Assembly (NCBI GenBank): GCA_029263355.1
Contig: JAJCXQ010000689.1
Location: 1 to 37,429 of the forward strand
Origin: Acidobacteriota bacterium
Lineage (GTDB): Bacteria > Acidobacteriota > Thermoanaerobaculia > Multivoradales > J023
Direction: 5' to 3'
DNA length: 37,429 nucleotides
The notes under the pieces were generated by a model. It saw only the letters and a list, made by a program, of their open reading frames with translations, did not search any database and was not told the DNA's origin. The position numbers and the translations under genes were made by a program. Below are positions 21,451-30,419 of this stretch, piece after piece. The first letter of the stretch is position 1. Every line of letters begins with the position of its first letter.

Positions 21451-23979
21451 ATGCACCGCTCGATCTACCGTTCTTGGGCTCTGTTGTTGGTTGGGTTGGG
21501 ATTAGCTCCGATGGCTCTAGCTCAGAATCTGCCCAAAGATGAGCTGCTGGCCGATCGTGCTGAGCTGATCCTCCTCGGTCGGGTGCTGGATCGCGATCCA
21601 CTGGTCGGTATCGGACTGGCCGAAACCGATTATCTGATCGAGGTCGAGTCGGTGGTCAAAGGCGGTCTGTTGCACAGTCCGCTAGTCGTTCGGGTGGCCA
21701 ACGGCGGAATTCCTCTAGCCAACGGACTCGAGATCTTTGGTACTGAGCTACTCCGGCTCGGCGAGCAGATACTGCTCTTTCTGCGTCCCATCGGAGACGA
21801 CGCGATGACCTTCGAGATCGTCGACACAAGTCTCGGTGCTTTTCACATCCAGACCTTCAATGGCAGGGAGGTCGCGTATCGCAGTTTCTGGCCCGCCCAG
21901 GAGCCGTTTGACGCTGGCTTGCCCGGTATCGAGCATGCCCAACTTCGGGACCTCGAGTTATTCCGTCGTTGGCTCGACCGCCATGCTGGAGGCATCGACG
22001 CCAAGGTGGATTACTTCCGCGCCGAAAACACTGCGGACTTGGTCGATTCCCGGAACGGTACGCCAGCCCGCCGGCCTCTCGGCAAGCAGGTCGGGGTTGG
22101 AGTCTTGAAAGGTCTGCCCTCCAACGGCATGGTCAGTGACCCGGCAGATGGCACGGATCCTTCGTTTCCCGACCTGATTTCCGCCAACCTGAGCAGCAAC
22201 GGCTCCAGCATGACCCTGCGTTCGCAGTACGTTGCTAACACGTTCAATGTCGGCAACGCCCGAACCGCCTACTACATCGACCTCGATGAAAACATCGCTA
22301 CCGGTTTTGGCGCCATCTCCGACGAGACCACCAATACCCTCGGAGTCGAACGCATTATCAAGGTCCACAACAACCAAGCTCAAGTGCGGTTGTACAACCC
22401 GACGGCGCCACCGGGCGGCCCACTATTCACCATTGTCGACAACCTGCCGGCGACACCGTTAGCGGATGGACATCTCGTGACCCTGTCGCTGGATCTTTTC
22501 GACGACGACTCGGTGTTCGCGTACAAAGTATTGGTCGACCAAGTTTTTGGTCCGGTCTACACTCGCCCCTGGGATTACATGCCGAATCTCAACCTGCCGC
22601 CGGCGACAACCAGGGCGCCCGTCGTCATCCCGGCGACGCCGAGCAATCTGCAGGCGGACGCGGGCTCTCCGGAGCAGGTGCAACTGACGTGGGACGATAA
22701 CTCGACCAACGAAAACCGGTTCGAGATCGAGCGCCGGACCGACGTCAGTTCTTATCAGTTGATCGCCAACGTCGCTGCCAACTCGACATCCTTCACCGAC
22801 AATGGCATCAGCTCGGCGACCAGCTACAGCTACCGGATACGTGCCAGCAATGCTGCCGGCGATTCGGCATACTCGAACGTGGCATCGATCACGACTCCCG
22901 GCGAAGCTGCGCCGTCGGACCTTGTTGCAAACGCGACCTCGGAATCGGAGATTGCCCTCGCCTGGACCGATAACGCCGCCAACGAAAGCGGTTACTCCGT
23001 TGAGATCCAATCCTCAGACGGCAGCTTTGGCGTCCTCCAAAGCCTCTCCGCAGACTCGGGCAATGCCACAGTGGGTGGCCTGAGCGAGGCCACAGCCTAC
23101 ACCTTCAGGGTGCGGGCGACGGGAGGCGCTGGCGACTCGAGTCCTTCCAACGAAGCTAGCGCGACAACGTTCTTCGCCAACAGCGAGCCTTGTGTCGCTG
23201 GGCCGAACACCCTGTGCTTGAACGACGGACGGTTTAAGGCTGAGGTCACTTGGGGTGATTTCACCGGCGAGACTGGCCTGGCGACCGACGCCGGACTGGC
23301 GTCCGCCGATTCGGGATTGATGTACTTCTTCAGCCCAGACAACTGGGAGATGGTCGTCAAAGTGCTTGATGGCTGCGCTGTCACCGATCATTTCTGGGTC
23401 TTCGCCGCGGTCACCACCAACGTCGAATACACCTTGACGGTCACCGACACGCTGACCGGCCTCACCAAGGACTACACCAACCCCCTCGGCGACGCCTCAC
23501 CCGCGCTGACCGACACCGAGGCGTTTGCGACCTGCGCGGCACAGGCGCCGCCGGCCGGCTCGCCTGCGACCGACTCGCGTGCGGCCGTGAAGCAGGCGCG
23601 CCCAGCAGCCCCGGTCAAACAGACCGGGAGCTGTACCGCCAGCGATACCAGCCTGTGCGTCAATCAGGAGCGTTTCCAGGTCGAGGTCGACTGGACGACT
23701 CAAGAAGGCTCTGGCTCCGGTCACGTCGACCCCTTCCAATCGGCGGACTCCGGCTTGTTTTGGTTTTTCTCCCCCAACAATCTCGAGATGCTGGTCAAAG
23801 TGCTCGACGGCTGCGCCATCAACGGTCGCGTGTGGGTGTTTGCCGCTGCCTCCACTGATGTCGAGTACACCTTGCGCGTGCTCGATACCGAAACCGGAGT
23901 GGAGAAGCGGTACCTCAACATCGCTGGTAACGCCGCCGCCGCCATCACCGATACCGACGCGTTTGAGGCTTGTCCCTAG
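21451..23979 (+). CDS. Secreted protein with two FN3 domains and two C-terminal LDGC modules
   Basis: 842 residues. The signal peptide (about 1-25, YRSWALLLVGLGLAPMALAQ) follows an ATG at 21451 with GGAG 6 nt upstream. Residues ~26-225 are a beta-rich N-terminal domain (LLGRVLDRDPLVG, then TDYLIEVESVVKGGL). Residues ~240-390 contain AYYIDLDENIATGFG, which resembles a calcium-dependent Ig-like or DOMON-type strand pattern. FN3 repeats are at ~393-485 (PSNLQADAGSPEQVQLTWDD) and ~486-575 (PSDLVANATSESEIALAWTD). Two LDGC modules are at ~581-696 and ~728-842 (VKVLDGC in both), joined by a Pro/Ala/Lys-rich linker (AVKQARPAAPVKQ). No catalytic motif is seen; a role in adhesion or binding outside the cell is likely. 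Confidence 0.8.
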   Translation: MHRSIYRSWALLLVGLGLAPMALAQNLPKDELLADRAELILLGRVLDRDPLVGIGLAETDYLIEVESVVKGGLLHSPLVVRVANGGIPLANGLEIFGTELLRLGEQILLFLRPIGDDAMTFEIVDTSLGAFHIQTFNGREVAYRSFWPAQEPFDAGLPGIEHAQLRDLELFRRWLDRHAGGIDAKVDYFRAENTADLVDSRNGTPARRPLGKQVGVGVLKGLPSNGMVSDPADGTDPSFPDLISANLSSNGSSMTLRSQYVANTFNVGNARTAYYIDLDENIATGFGAISDETTNTLGVERIIKVHNNQAQVRLYNPTAPPGGPLFTIVDNLPATPLADGHLVTLSLDLFDDDSVFAYKVLVDQVFGPVYTRPWDYMPNLNLPPATTRAPVVIPATPSNLQADAGSPEQVQLTWDDNSTNENRFEIERRTDVSSYQLIANVAANSTSFTDNGISSATSYSYRIRASNAAGDSAYSNVASITTPGEAAPSDLVANATSESEIALAWTDNAANESGYSVEIQSSDGSFGVLQSLSADSGNATVGGLSEATAYTFRVRATGGAGDSSPSNEASATTFFANSEPCVAGPNTLCLNDGRFKAEVTWGDFTGETGLATDAGLASADSGLMYFFSPDNWEMVVKVLDGCAVTDHFWVFAAVTTNVEYTLTVTDTLTGLTKDYTNPLGDASPALTDTEAFATCAAQAPPAGSPATDSRAAVKQARPAAPVKQTGSCTASDTSLCVNQERFQVEVDWTTQEGSGSGHVDPFQSADSGLFWFFSPNNLEMLVKVLDGCAINGRVWVFAAASTDVEYTLRVLDTETGVEKRYLNIAGNAAAAITDTDAFEACP

Positions 23980-24237
23980 CAGCAGGTCGCATTCAGAAAC
24001 GCGTTTTCGAGTCAGTAAGGTCGCGGTACCTCTAAGTACCACGGAAAGCGCTCGATCGATTCGTGATTCTGTCCTCGGCAGTGTAGGCTCAGGGCGTCTT
24101 GTTGACATGCCTATCCGCTTGGTTCGATCCGCGGCAATTTTATGACTGCGGCGCCCTCATCCCGAAGCACAGCGGCGACCCTTGCCGCCTGTGCTCGGAC
24201 GCACTCAGGCCAACGAACGCCGCAGAGGAATCCCTAG

Positions 24238-27200
24238 ATGAAACGTCTCATTGCCGCCCTTGTCCTTGTCCTTACCCTCTCCTCACCTGCCGATGCGAGA
24301 GAGCGCGACGGGATCATCCTGCGATCTGGGGATATCAACCCCCAAAGTCTCGGCAGTGAGCTTGCCGGTCCAGACCACGCCGTCCGTCTTGTCCAATTTC
24401 CGGGTCCGGTGACGGCGCAGCAACTTGAGCGCTTGGCCGCGGCCGTCGAAGTTGTTTACACCTACTTACCGAAGAACGCTTTTCTGGTCCGCCAGTCTGA
24501 TGGGCTGGACGCCGCCGACGCCTTGGCGGAGATCGGTGCAACTTGGACCGGCGCCTACCTCTCCCGCTACAAAATTTCGCCTGAAATCGCAGCGGCTGGC
24601 GGCGACGACCCGACGTTGCGGCCAGTGTTGCTTCACCTCTTCCCGGATGCCGATCTACAGGCGAGCCGCAGCGTGGTGGAGGGCATCGTCGGCAAGGCGG
24701 CTGTCGCCACGGTTGCGAAGCCGCGCTTTTCACGGGTGAGGCTGTTGCTGACCGAGGCAGAAATTGCGGCGGTGAGGGAGTCCCTCGCCGACCTAAGGTC
24801 GGTTTATTGGCTCGAGCTCGAGCGACGCAAGGTCTTCAAAAACGACTCCACAGCCTGGGTGGGGCAGTCAGGCACCAGTGGCGGGCAAGCAACGCCAGTC
24901 TTCAATCACGGACTTCTCGGCGAAAATCAGATCGTCGCCGTTTTGGATACCGGAATCGACATCGATTCCTGCTACTTCCGGGACTCTAACGATGTCCCGC
25001 TCGCTCTACCTGCGATGAATGAGTGCAACGTGGGGGATCCGAATCCGACGGTCGACCTAACCCAACGCAAGGTCATCGCTGTCGACTTTTTGTGGTCGAC
25101 TGAATGTGCTGGCGGCATCAGCAGTAGCGAATGGGACACCCAGGGACATGGCACTCACGTCGCAGGCACGGTGGCGGGGGACGATCTCAGCCAGCCTGGA
25201 GTCCACAATGCTCGGGACGGCATGGCTCCAGCGGCGAAACTAGTCATCCAAGACTGTGGCTTCCAGACCGACGACTGCGCGGATTGCCCTGGCATCGGTT
25301 GTTCGGTGGTGGACCTCAACCCGGTCTTTCAGCAGGCCTTTGATCAAGGCGCTCGCATCCACACCAACTCTTGGGGCGACGAAGAGAATGAGCCCAACTT
25401 CGGTGAATATACGGCCGGCAGCGAAGATGCGGACGAATTCATGTGGAATCACCCCGAGTTCTTGCTGCTGTTTGCCGCCGGCAACAATGGCGGCACGTTC
25501 AATACGGTGGATAGCCCGTCGACCGCCAAGAGCGTGATCTCGGTCGGATCAACATTGCGTGGAGCCGGGGCGGACTCGATCTCAGGTTTCTCCAGTCGCG
25601 GTCCAACCGATGACGGTCGCATCAAACCGGATTTGACGAATCCTGGAAGCAGCATCGAGTCGGCGAGCAACGACAACAACATCGGCACCTCGAACTGCAA
25701 TAACAACCAGAGTAGCGGCACCAGCATGGCAACCCCAGGCGTCGCCGGATTTGCAGCCCTTGTGCGGCAGTATTTCCAAGACGGTTTCTACCCGACTGGC
25801 GCCGCCAACGCACCGGACGGCTTTACTCCCAGCGCCTCCCTGCTCAAAGCGTCACTGATCAATTCCGCGACGCAGATGACCAACGAAGGAGACATTCCCA
25901 ACGACACCCAAGGTTGGGGGCGGGTTAACCTCGATGAAGCTCTCTACTTCAGCAGCGATGATCGTGGCCTGTGGATTGAGGACGAAACCACCGGCTTCGC
26001 CAATGGCTCGTCAGGCGACAGCTTTTCCTACGACCTGGTTGTGACCGGAGGCTCAGAGCCGATCGAGGTCACTCTGGCCTGGACAGACTTTCCCTCGACT
26101 CCGGCTGCCGCGACGAATCTGGTCAACGACCTCGATGTCGCGCTCAGCGGACCCGACGGGACCTTCCTGGGTAACGTCATGAGTGGAGGTGTGTCGATCA
26201 TCGGCGGCTCGCCGGATCGAATCAACAATGTAGAAGTGGTGCGCATCGAGAATCCGACTCCCGGCCCCTGGACTTTGAGCGTGAGCTCGTTCAACGTGCC
26301 GAGTGGGCCGCAAGCGTTTTCCGTTGTGGTCACCGGTAGCATCGCCGAATGTGCGGGAGACGGCGAGACCCTTGCCGTCGGTCAAAGCGGGAGCTTCGCG
26401 CCAGAGGGGGGAGATGACGACATCTACCTCGACAATTGTGAAGCGGGTCGTCTCAGCTTTGCCGTCGCCAACCTGGGTAGCTCTGCAGCCAGTAATGCTC
26501 GGGTGGTTTCGGTCACTTCGCCGAGTCACCCGGGAGTTCTCTTTGATCCGGCCTCCTGGTCGGTTCCGACGATTGCCGGCTGTGGCGTCGACAGTACTGC
26601 TTTTGTCGACGTGATGGAGGCCAATGGCCTTGCTTCAGACGACACCTTGTCGATCGAAGTCACCGTGACCAACGATGAGCTGTCGCCAGCGACTCAAACC
26701 ACGCTCTTCGAGATTCCTGCAACCGAGATTGATTTCTCACCCGTGGCAAGTCAGGTGTTCGATTTTGAGTCGGATCTGGGGGGATGGGCAGTGCAGTCCG
26801 GAACCTTCAATCGCGACAACACCCTCGGCGCTCCGTCCGGCGATTGGTACCTGCAGTCATCGGCAGCTCTGGCGAATCAATGTGACGTCATCGTCTCACC
26901 GCCCGTGGAGCTCACCGCGTCCTCGACCTTGAGTCTGTGGAGCTCTTACGAAATCGAAGGCGGCACCCCTTGGTACGACCGCGCCAACGTCAGCGTCCTC
27001 GATGGTGGGACTTCGACTGTCGTCGCGCCGGATGGCGGGCGCCCCTACGATGTCCCCGACGGCAGCGCAAACGGTCCGTGCGGTACCAGTAACGAAGCCG
27101 GGTGGGCGGGCACCAACGCATCCTTCGCCGCGAGCACTTTCAGTGCTGCTGCGCTGAATGCTGGGGGGTTCGCAGGTCGGCCGATCCGTTTCGATGTGCG

Positions 27201-27375
27201 TTATGGCACGGACGGTGGCTTAGAGCTCGGGGGCTTCCGTTTCGATCGAGTTGAGCTGACCGACATCCTGGTCGAAGGTGCGGACGCTCAAAGCAACACG
27301 TGCTCCAACTCAAGCATCTTCGACGACGACTTCGAGACCGGGGATACAGGGGAGTGGAGCCAGGCGACGCCTTGA
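24238..27375 (+). CDS. Secreted S8 subtilase, KP-43-like, with C-terminal beta domains
   Basis: 1045 residues. The signal peptide is short (about 1-21, LIAALVLVLTLSSPADA). Residues ~22-200 look like a propeptide with inhibitor-type folds. The S8 domain has D237 in VAVLDTGIDID, H304 in TQGHGTHVAGT, oxyanion N416 in FAAGNNGG and S496 in SSGTSMATPG, all intact. A ~100-residue P-like domain follows (WIEDETTGFANG, then VTLAWTDFPS). After a region with PASSLLD-like strands comes a MAM/jelly-roll-like segment (~840-1030: FDFESDLGGWAVQSGTFNRD). The protein ends in DDDFETGDTGEWSQATP, a tail seen on many exported Gram-negative proteins. AGAGGA about 9 nt upstream supports ATG 24238. It is preceded by 258 nt with no gene. 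Confidence 0.9.
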   Translation: MKRLIAALVLVLTLSSPADARERDGIILRSGDINPQSLGSELAGPDHAVRLVQFPGPVTAQQLERLAAAVEVVYTYLPKNAFLVRQSDGLDAADALAEIGATWTGAYLSRYKISPEIAAAGGDDPTLRPVLLHLFPDADLQASRSVVEGIVGKAAVATVAKPRFSRVRLLLTEAEIAAVRESLADLRSVYWLELERRKVFKNDSTAWVGQSGTSGGQATPVFNHGLLGENQIVAVLDTGIDIDSCYFRDSNDVPLALPAMNECNVGDPNPTVDLTQRKVIAVDFLWSTECAGGISSSEWDTQGHGTHVAGTVAGDDLSQPGVHNARDGMAPAAKLVIQDCGFQTDDCADCPGIGCSVVDLNPVFQQAFDQGARIHTNSWGDEENEPNFGEYTAGSEDADEFMWNHPEFLLLFAAGNNGGTFNTVDSPSTAKSVISVGSTLRGAGADSISGFSSRGPTDDGRIKPDLTNPGSSIESASNDNNIGTSNCNNNQSSGTSMATPGVAGFAALVRQYFQDGFYPTGAANAPDGFTPSASLLKASLINSATQMTNEGDIPNDTQGWGRVNLDEALYFSSDDRGLWIEDETTGFANGSSGDSFSYDLVVTGGSEPIEVTLAWTDFPSTPAAATNLVNDLDVALSGPDGTFLGNVMSGGVSIIGGSPDRINNVEVVRIENPTPGPWTLSVSSFNVPSGPQAFSVVVTGSIAECAGDGETLAVGQSGSFAPEGGDDDIYLDNCEAGRLSFAVANLGSSAASNARVVSVTSPSHPGVLFDPASWSVPTIAGCGVDSTAFVDVMEANGLASDDTLSIEVTVTNDELSPATQTTLFEIPATEIDFSPVASQVFDFESDLGGWAVQSGTFNRDNTLGAPSGDWYLQSSAALANQCDVIVSPPVELTASSTLSLWSSYEIEGGTPWYDRANVSVLDGGTSTVVAPDGGRPYDVPDGSANGPCGTSNEAGWAGTNASFAASTFSAAALNAGGFAGRPIRFDVRYGTDGGLELGGFRFDRVELTDILVEGADAQSNTCSNSSIFDDDFETGDTGEWSQATP

Positions 27376-27401
27376 CGGTGGCGCCGCACAGCTTAGAGAC
27401 T

Positions 27402-27466
27402 GCAGCCGATAGACGGCTGCCAAACAACATATCCGGGACAGCGAATCGTTCAACTCCGCTGCCCGG
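27402..27466. terminator. Two stem-loops between convergent genes, possible bidirectional terminator
   Basis: GCAGCCG (27402-27408) pairs with CGGCTGC (27414-27420). A second, longer stem pairs 27433-27443 with 27457-27466, with one bulged base. Both lie in the 99-nt gap between the subtilase stop (27375) and the convergent minus-strand gene (27475). Neither has a clear T-tract, so termination is suggested by position and structure only. Confidence 0.4.
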
Positions 27467-27474
27467 GTTCAGGC

Positions 27475-28335
27475 TTACTGACCGCTGAACATTTCTTGCC
27501 TCTTGTAGCCGGACGGCGGCTCGAAGGCGTCAGGATCGATCGTCTGACGCCGTGCCGACCGTAAGGTGGACTCACCCTCCAGCGATCCGTCATCGCCAAA
27601 CTCCCGGGTGACCACCGGGAAACCCCCGAGGTCCTTCATATGCTCAAAGAAATCGAGGTTGGTGCCCCCCGGTAAACCCCCGCCCGCGGCGCCTGCCAAG
27701 CTGGAAACAGAGTCCATCAGCTCGCGAAAGAAGCTTGCCATTTCTTCGAAGGTGTCCGCAACACCGTCGCTACCTTCGATGTTCTTCCAATCGGTAACCC
27801 ACAACTCGCGAACTTTGCGGCCGTCATTGAGGACTTCATATTTGACACAGGGGAAGCCGCTGTGGGTCGCCTTCTCACCAGTTTTGCGCAGAGTGCTTTT
27901 GGGCTGTTCTGGGGCTTGCTCCTGCTGTGGCATCCGTTGCTTCATCATCTGCTCAACCATGGCCCGTTTGTCTTCGGGAATGTTCTTGAGAGCTTCCTGC
28001 ATCTGGCTCATCGCCGAGTTGACTTGGCCTGCGATCGCCTGAGCCTGCGTACGGTCCATCACGTAGTAGCTCTGTCGCTCGTTGTCGACAATCACCATCT
28101 TGGGGTCGTCGCCACCCTTGAACACCGCAAATCCGTCCTTGGTGCCAGACTCCGAGTTGGAAGGGATCCCCATTTTCAGATGTCTGCCCTCCGCAGCCAT
28201 CTCAATGGACTCGGTCTTGGGCGGAGATTGTTCGTGGTCGGTGGTCTCGATCTCGTAGACCACCCCAGCCAATGAGGGAGTCGTAACAAGGGCGGCGAGC
28301 ATCAATGCGATCAACAAGGGCCGAATTATCTTCAT
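27475..28335 (-). CDS. Secreted DUF4412-like protein
   Basis: 286 residues. The signal peptide is at about 1-23 (IIRPLLIALMLAALVTTPSLA) after an ATG with GGAG 9 nt upstream. The mature part starts GVVYEIETTDHEQSPPKTES, then MVIVDNERQSYYVMDRTQAQ, then a helical, methionine- and glutamine-rich segment (MVEQMMKQRMPQQEQAPEQ) and HSGFPCVKYEVLNDGRKVRE. The order VYE...KMVIVDNERQSYYVMD...GFPCVKYEV matches DUF4412 proteins, periplasmic or outer-membrane-associated proteins of unknown function. It follows the TPR gene on the same strand by 107 nt and may be co-transcribed with it. Confidence 0.78.
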   Translation of the reverse strand: MKIIRPLLIALMLAALVTTPSLAGVVYEIETTDHEQSPPKTESIEMAAEGRHLKMGIPSNSESGTKDGFAVFKGGDDPKMVIVDNERQSYYVMDRTQAQAIAGQVNSAMSQMQEALKNIPEDKRAMVEQMMKQRMPQQEQAPEQPKSTLRKTGEKATHSGFPCVKYEVLNDGRKVRELWVTDWKNIEGSDGVADTFEEMASFFRELMDSVSSLAGAAGGGLPGGTNLDFFEHMKDLGGFPVVTREFGDDGSLEGESTLRSARRQTIDPDAFEPPSGYKRQEMFSGQ

Positions 28336-28425
28336 GGTGAGGTTCTCCGTAGGGAAGTCATTGTCGTGGGTCCTGGCCTGCTACCAGCCATATATCTCAA
28401 GCGATATCGTAGCTCGATTCCGAAC

Positions 28426-28444
28426 AAACCGTGAAAACCGGTTT
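28426..28444 (-). terminator. Weak hairpin at the end of the TPR gene
   Basis: AAACCG (28426-28431) and CGGTTT (28439-28444) pair around a 7-nt loop. The stem overlaps the TAA stop codon at 28443-28445, and TGTTCGG follows on the minus strand. This is too weak to call a terminator with confidence. Confidence 0.25.
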
Positions 28445-29372
28445 AGCCGTCACTGCCGACGCGGGTGTAGACAGCGCTGAACGTAGGCTGCCAGGTCTCT
28501 CCGCCATCGCGGCTTTGTTCGATCAGTTGGTGGACGCGGTTTTCGTCCAACGGAGAGAGCGTGGTGCGGTCGAGCAAGCGGCTGCCGTCGCCTTGGCGAA
28601 CCTCGCCTTGGAATCGCAAGGCGCCACTATCGGCGCGGGCGATCATGTGTTTCTCTTTGATCGCCTGGGAGTCGGTCATCCACACCTGCTTCCAGGTTTG
28701 TTCGGTGTCACTGAAGTAGAACAGACTCTTGCCTTCGCTGCCCGAGACTCCGACCCAGTTTTCGATGATGGCGCAGCCGTCGAGTATCTTTGCGATCGTG
28801 TTCTTGCCAGCTTTTTGACTGCCGTCCGCACTGCTGACGTCCCAGCTGCCGACCCAGAAGTCCAGCAGATGGTATGCCGGGCTGTTGCAGGGCTTGACCG
28901 CGGCGACGATTGCCTGGAAGGTCTCGTTATCCTGAAACCGTCGAAATTCTTCAGTAGTAATGATCGACTGGTAAATGCTGGGGCCCACCTGGGCGGCTTT
29001 GGCCAGCCAGTCGAGAGCTTTCTCGTCATCACCTTTGGCGGCATGGCCGCGAGCGAGATAGAGCACGGTAAGCCCAGGCTGGAAACCGAGTTGCCCTGCT
29101 TTTTCGAAGGCAGCAAGTGCCGGGTCGACTTGTCGTGAGTCGTAGAGAGAGCGGCCGAGACCGAAGAATGCAGCACCGTTGTTGGGTTCTGCTTCGGTGA
29201 CCGAGCGGTAGATCTTGGCGGCGCCGACCCAATCCCCTTTGGCATAAAGGGCACCGGCTTGTTCCATCGGTGATGGCTCCGGAGTCGCCTCGTCCTGCGC
29301 GAACGCCGGGCTGAACATGCCGAGAAGGCAGCTGAGAGTAAGAGCGGTGATGGGATTCGAGATGCGTTGCAA
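28443..29372 (-). CDS. Secreted TPR protein with C-terminal DUF1579-like domain
   Basis: 309 residues. From the TTG at 29372 the N-terminus is a clear signal peptide (ISNPITALTLSCLLGMFSPA). GGAGG (29385-29381) lies 8 nt before this TTG, so I prefer it to the in-frame ATG at 29411, which would add 13 charged residues and has no ribosome binding site. Three TPR-like motifs follow (AGALYAKGDWVGAAKIYRSV; GAAFFGLGRSLYDSRQVDPA; LYLARGHAAKGDDEKALDWL). The C-terminal half (~160-309) starts LLDFWVGSWDV and has AKILDGCAIIENWVGVSG and LFYFSDTEQTWKQVWMTDS, the lipocalin-like DUF1579 pattern. A ligand-binding role outside the cytoplasm is likely. Confidence 0.82.
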   Translation of the reverse strand: MQRISNPITALTLSCLLGMFSPAFAQDEATPEPSPMEQAGALYAKGDWVGAAKIYRSVTEAEPNNGAAFFGLGRSLYDSRQVDPALAAFEKAGQLGFQPGLTVLYLARGHAAKGDDEKALDWLAKAAQVGPSIYQSIITTEEFRRFQDNETFQAIVAAVKPCNSPAYHLLDFWVGSWDVSSADGSQKAGKNTIAKILDGCAIIENWVGVSGSEGKSLFYFSDTEQTWKQVWMTDSQAIKEKHMIARADSGALRFQGEVRQGDGSRLLDRTTLSPLDENRVHQLIEQSRDGGETWQPTFSAVYTRVGSDG

Positions 29373-29473
29373 GGTGGTTTCCTCCGTATGTCGCGACTCT
29401 ACGGTCGCCACTCGTCTTGGCCGGTTGTGATGAGTCTCGAAGTCTTATTCTACAAGCTGAGAGGGGCAGCTCG

Positions 29474-29828
29474 TTCGACGTCGAAACCGCAACCTGCCGT
29501 CAGGCGCGAACCTGTTCGGAGAATAGAACACGCTCGTGCAGAAGGCGGATGACCTTTTCTGCTGTCACCTTCGCGACCTGCCGCCAGGACTGGGCCTGTT
29601 CGGACGACAAAGGGCACTTCTATCGCAACCGGGGTGGTCCTGGCGCGGTCAAACTCTTGCCTGATCGCTGGTCGAAGACCTGTTTGGACGACGAAAGAGG
29701 TTTCTCACGCGGCGGAAGCCGAGCTCGGGCGCCGGAAAGGTCGTCTTATTCCGGGAAGACGCGAGTTTCGACGTCGAAACGGCTTTCTCCCGGCGCAGGA
29801 GCCGATTTTGGACGTCGCATAGGTTTTC
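29474..29828. repeat. Degenerate ~21-nt tandem repeat block 3
   Basis: About 17 units. The best preserved start at 29683, 29704, 29725, 29746, 29766, 29787 and 29808 (lengths 21, 21, 21, 20, 21, 21, 21). The common core is TT[CG]GACG-C-GAAA and the unit at 29766 contains the perfect 14-bp palindrome TTTCGACGTCGAAA. Units at 29599 and 29683 share CGGACGACAAAG / GGACGACGAAAG. The period holds despite low identity between units. Confidence 0.6.
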
Positions 29829-29920
29829 TAGAAGTGGTCTGTTCTTTACCAGCGGCGGCAGCATTGCCCGGATCGGGTCGAAAAGCTCCCGATTTGGCAG
29901 CATTTGGCCGTGATTCCGCA

Positions 29921-29969
29921 GGTGGTGGTCACCACCACCACCACCACCACCACCACCACCACCACCACC
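29921..29969. repeat. (CAC)13 trinucleotide tract preceded by three GGT units
   Basis: GGTGGTGGT (29921-29929) is followed by about 40 nt of CAC repeats (29930-29969). The two can pair to form a hairpin, and the C-rich strand is a slippage-prone simple repeat. In-frame reading would give 13-14 histidines, but no gene here is supported. Confidence 0.9.
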
Positions 29970-30280
29970 GCGTTCAGGAGGAGGCTTTTCAGTTGGGCTC
30001 CAAAGTTCAGAGTTACGATCAGTCGATTGCATTAATCCTCAAGAATCGCGGACAGAACAGCTGTGCCGCGGCCGGCCATACTTCATGTGACAAGGATTTG
30101 GGGGACGTGCAACAACATACGTCCGGATGAGGCTCAGTTGAGGAGTGGCAGCTTCAGTTCCTTTTAGGCGTTTTCTCTCTTGGGCTGATTGGCTGAACAT
30201 CCTCGGGTTGTTTCTGCGCCCTTAGTTGTAGAAGGGCTCAGGATTCGACGGCGTGAGCGCTCGAGCGACTCGAGGAGAGT

Positions 30281-30361
30281 TGGCTCGGCCAGGGTTGGCT
30301 TGGAGTCCGGACTGGCTTGAATGCCGGCCTGGCTGGGTACCGGTCTGGCTTGGATGCGGGT
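30281..30361. repeat. ~17-bp tandem repeat, five imperfect copies
   Basis: Units start at 30281, 30296, 30313, 30330 and 30346 (15, 17, 17, 16 and 16 nt), each beginning TGGCT. Three of them end in a different small palindrome: GTCCGGAC, GCCGGC and ACCGGT. The array ends 20-60 nt before the giant gene's candidate starts. It could be a set of protein-binding sites with drifting sequence but constant palindrome, or simply a decaying minisatellite. Confidence 0.7.
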
Positions 30362-30419
30362 TGGACAATTATGACAATTGATGATGACGATCGAGGGGTC
30401 TGACTTGAGCTGTGAAGAG

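Larger units (their letters stand above)
29373..30419. other. Gene-free kilobase with repeats upstream of the giant protein gene
   Basis: Open frames here give low-complexity translations (e.g. poly-His from the CAC tract on one strand, poly-Gly on the other) and lack ribosome binding sites. The region holds a 21-nt repeat block (29474-29828), a (CAC)13 tract with a GGT lead (29921-29969), and a 17-bp tandem repeat (30281-30361). It is the divergent regulatory region of the TPR gene and the giant secreted protein. Confidence 0.6.

Noticed and set aside
24102..24107. TTGACA as a -35 box for the subtilase gene
   Set aside because: No -10 hexamer at the correct spacing.
29417..30130. A 237-codon open frame with a run of 14 histidines
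   Set aside because: No ribosome binding site, and the composition comes from the CAC tract and the 21-nt repeat block.
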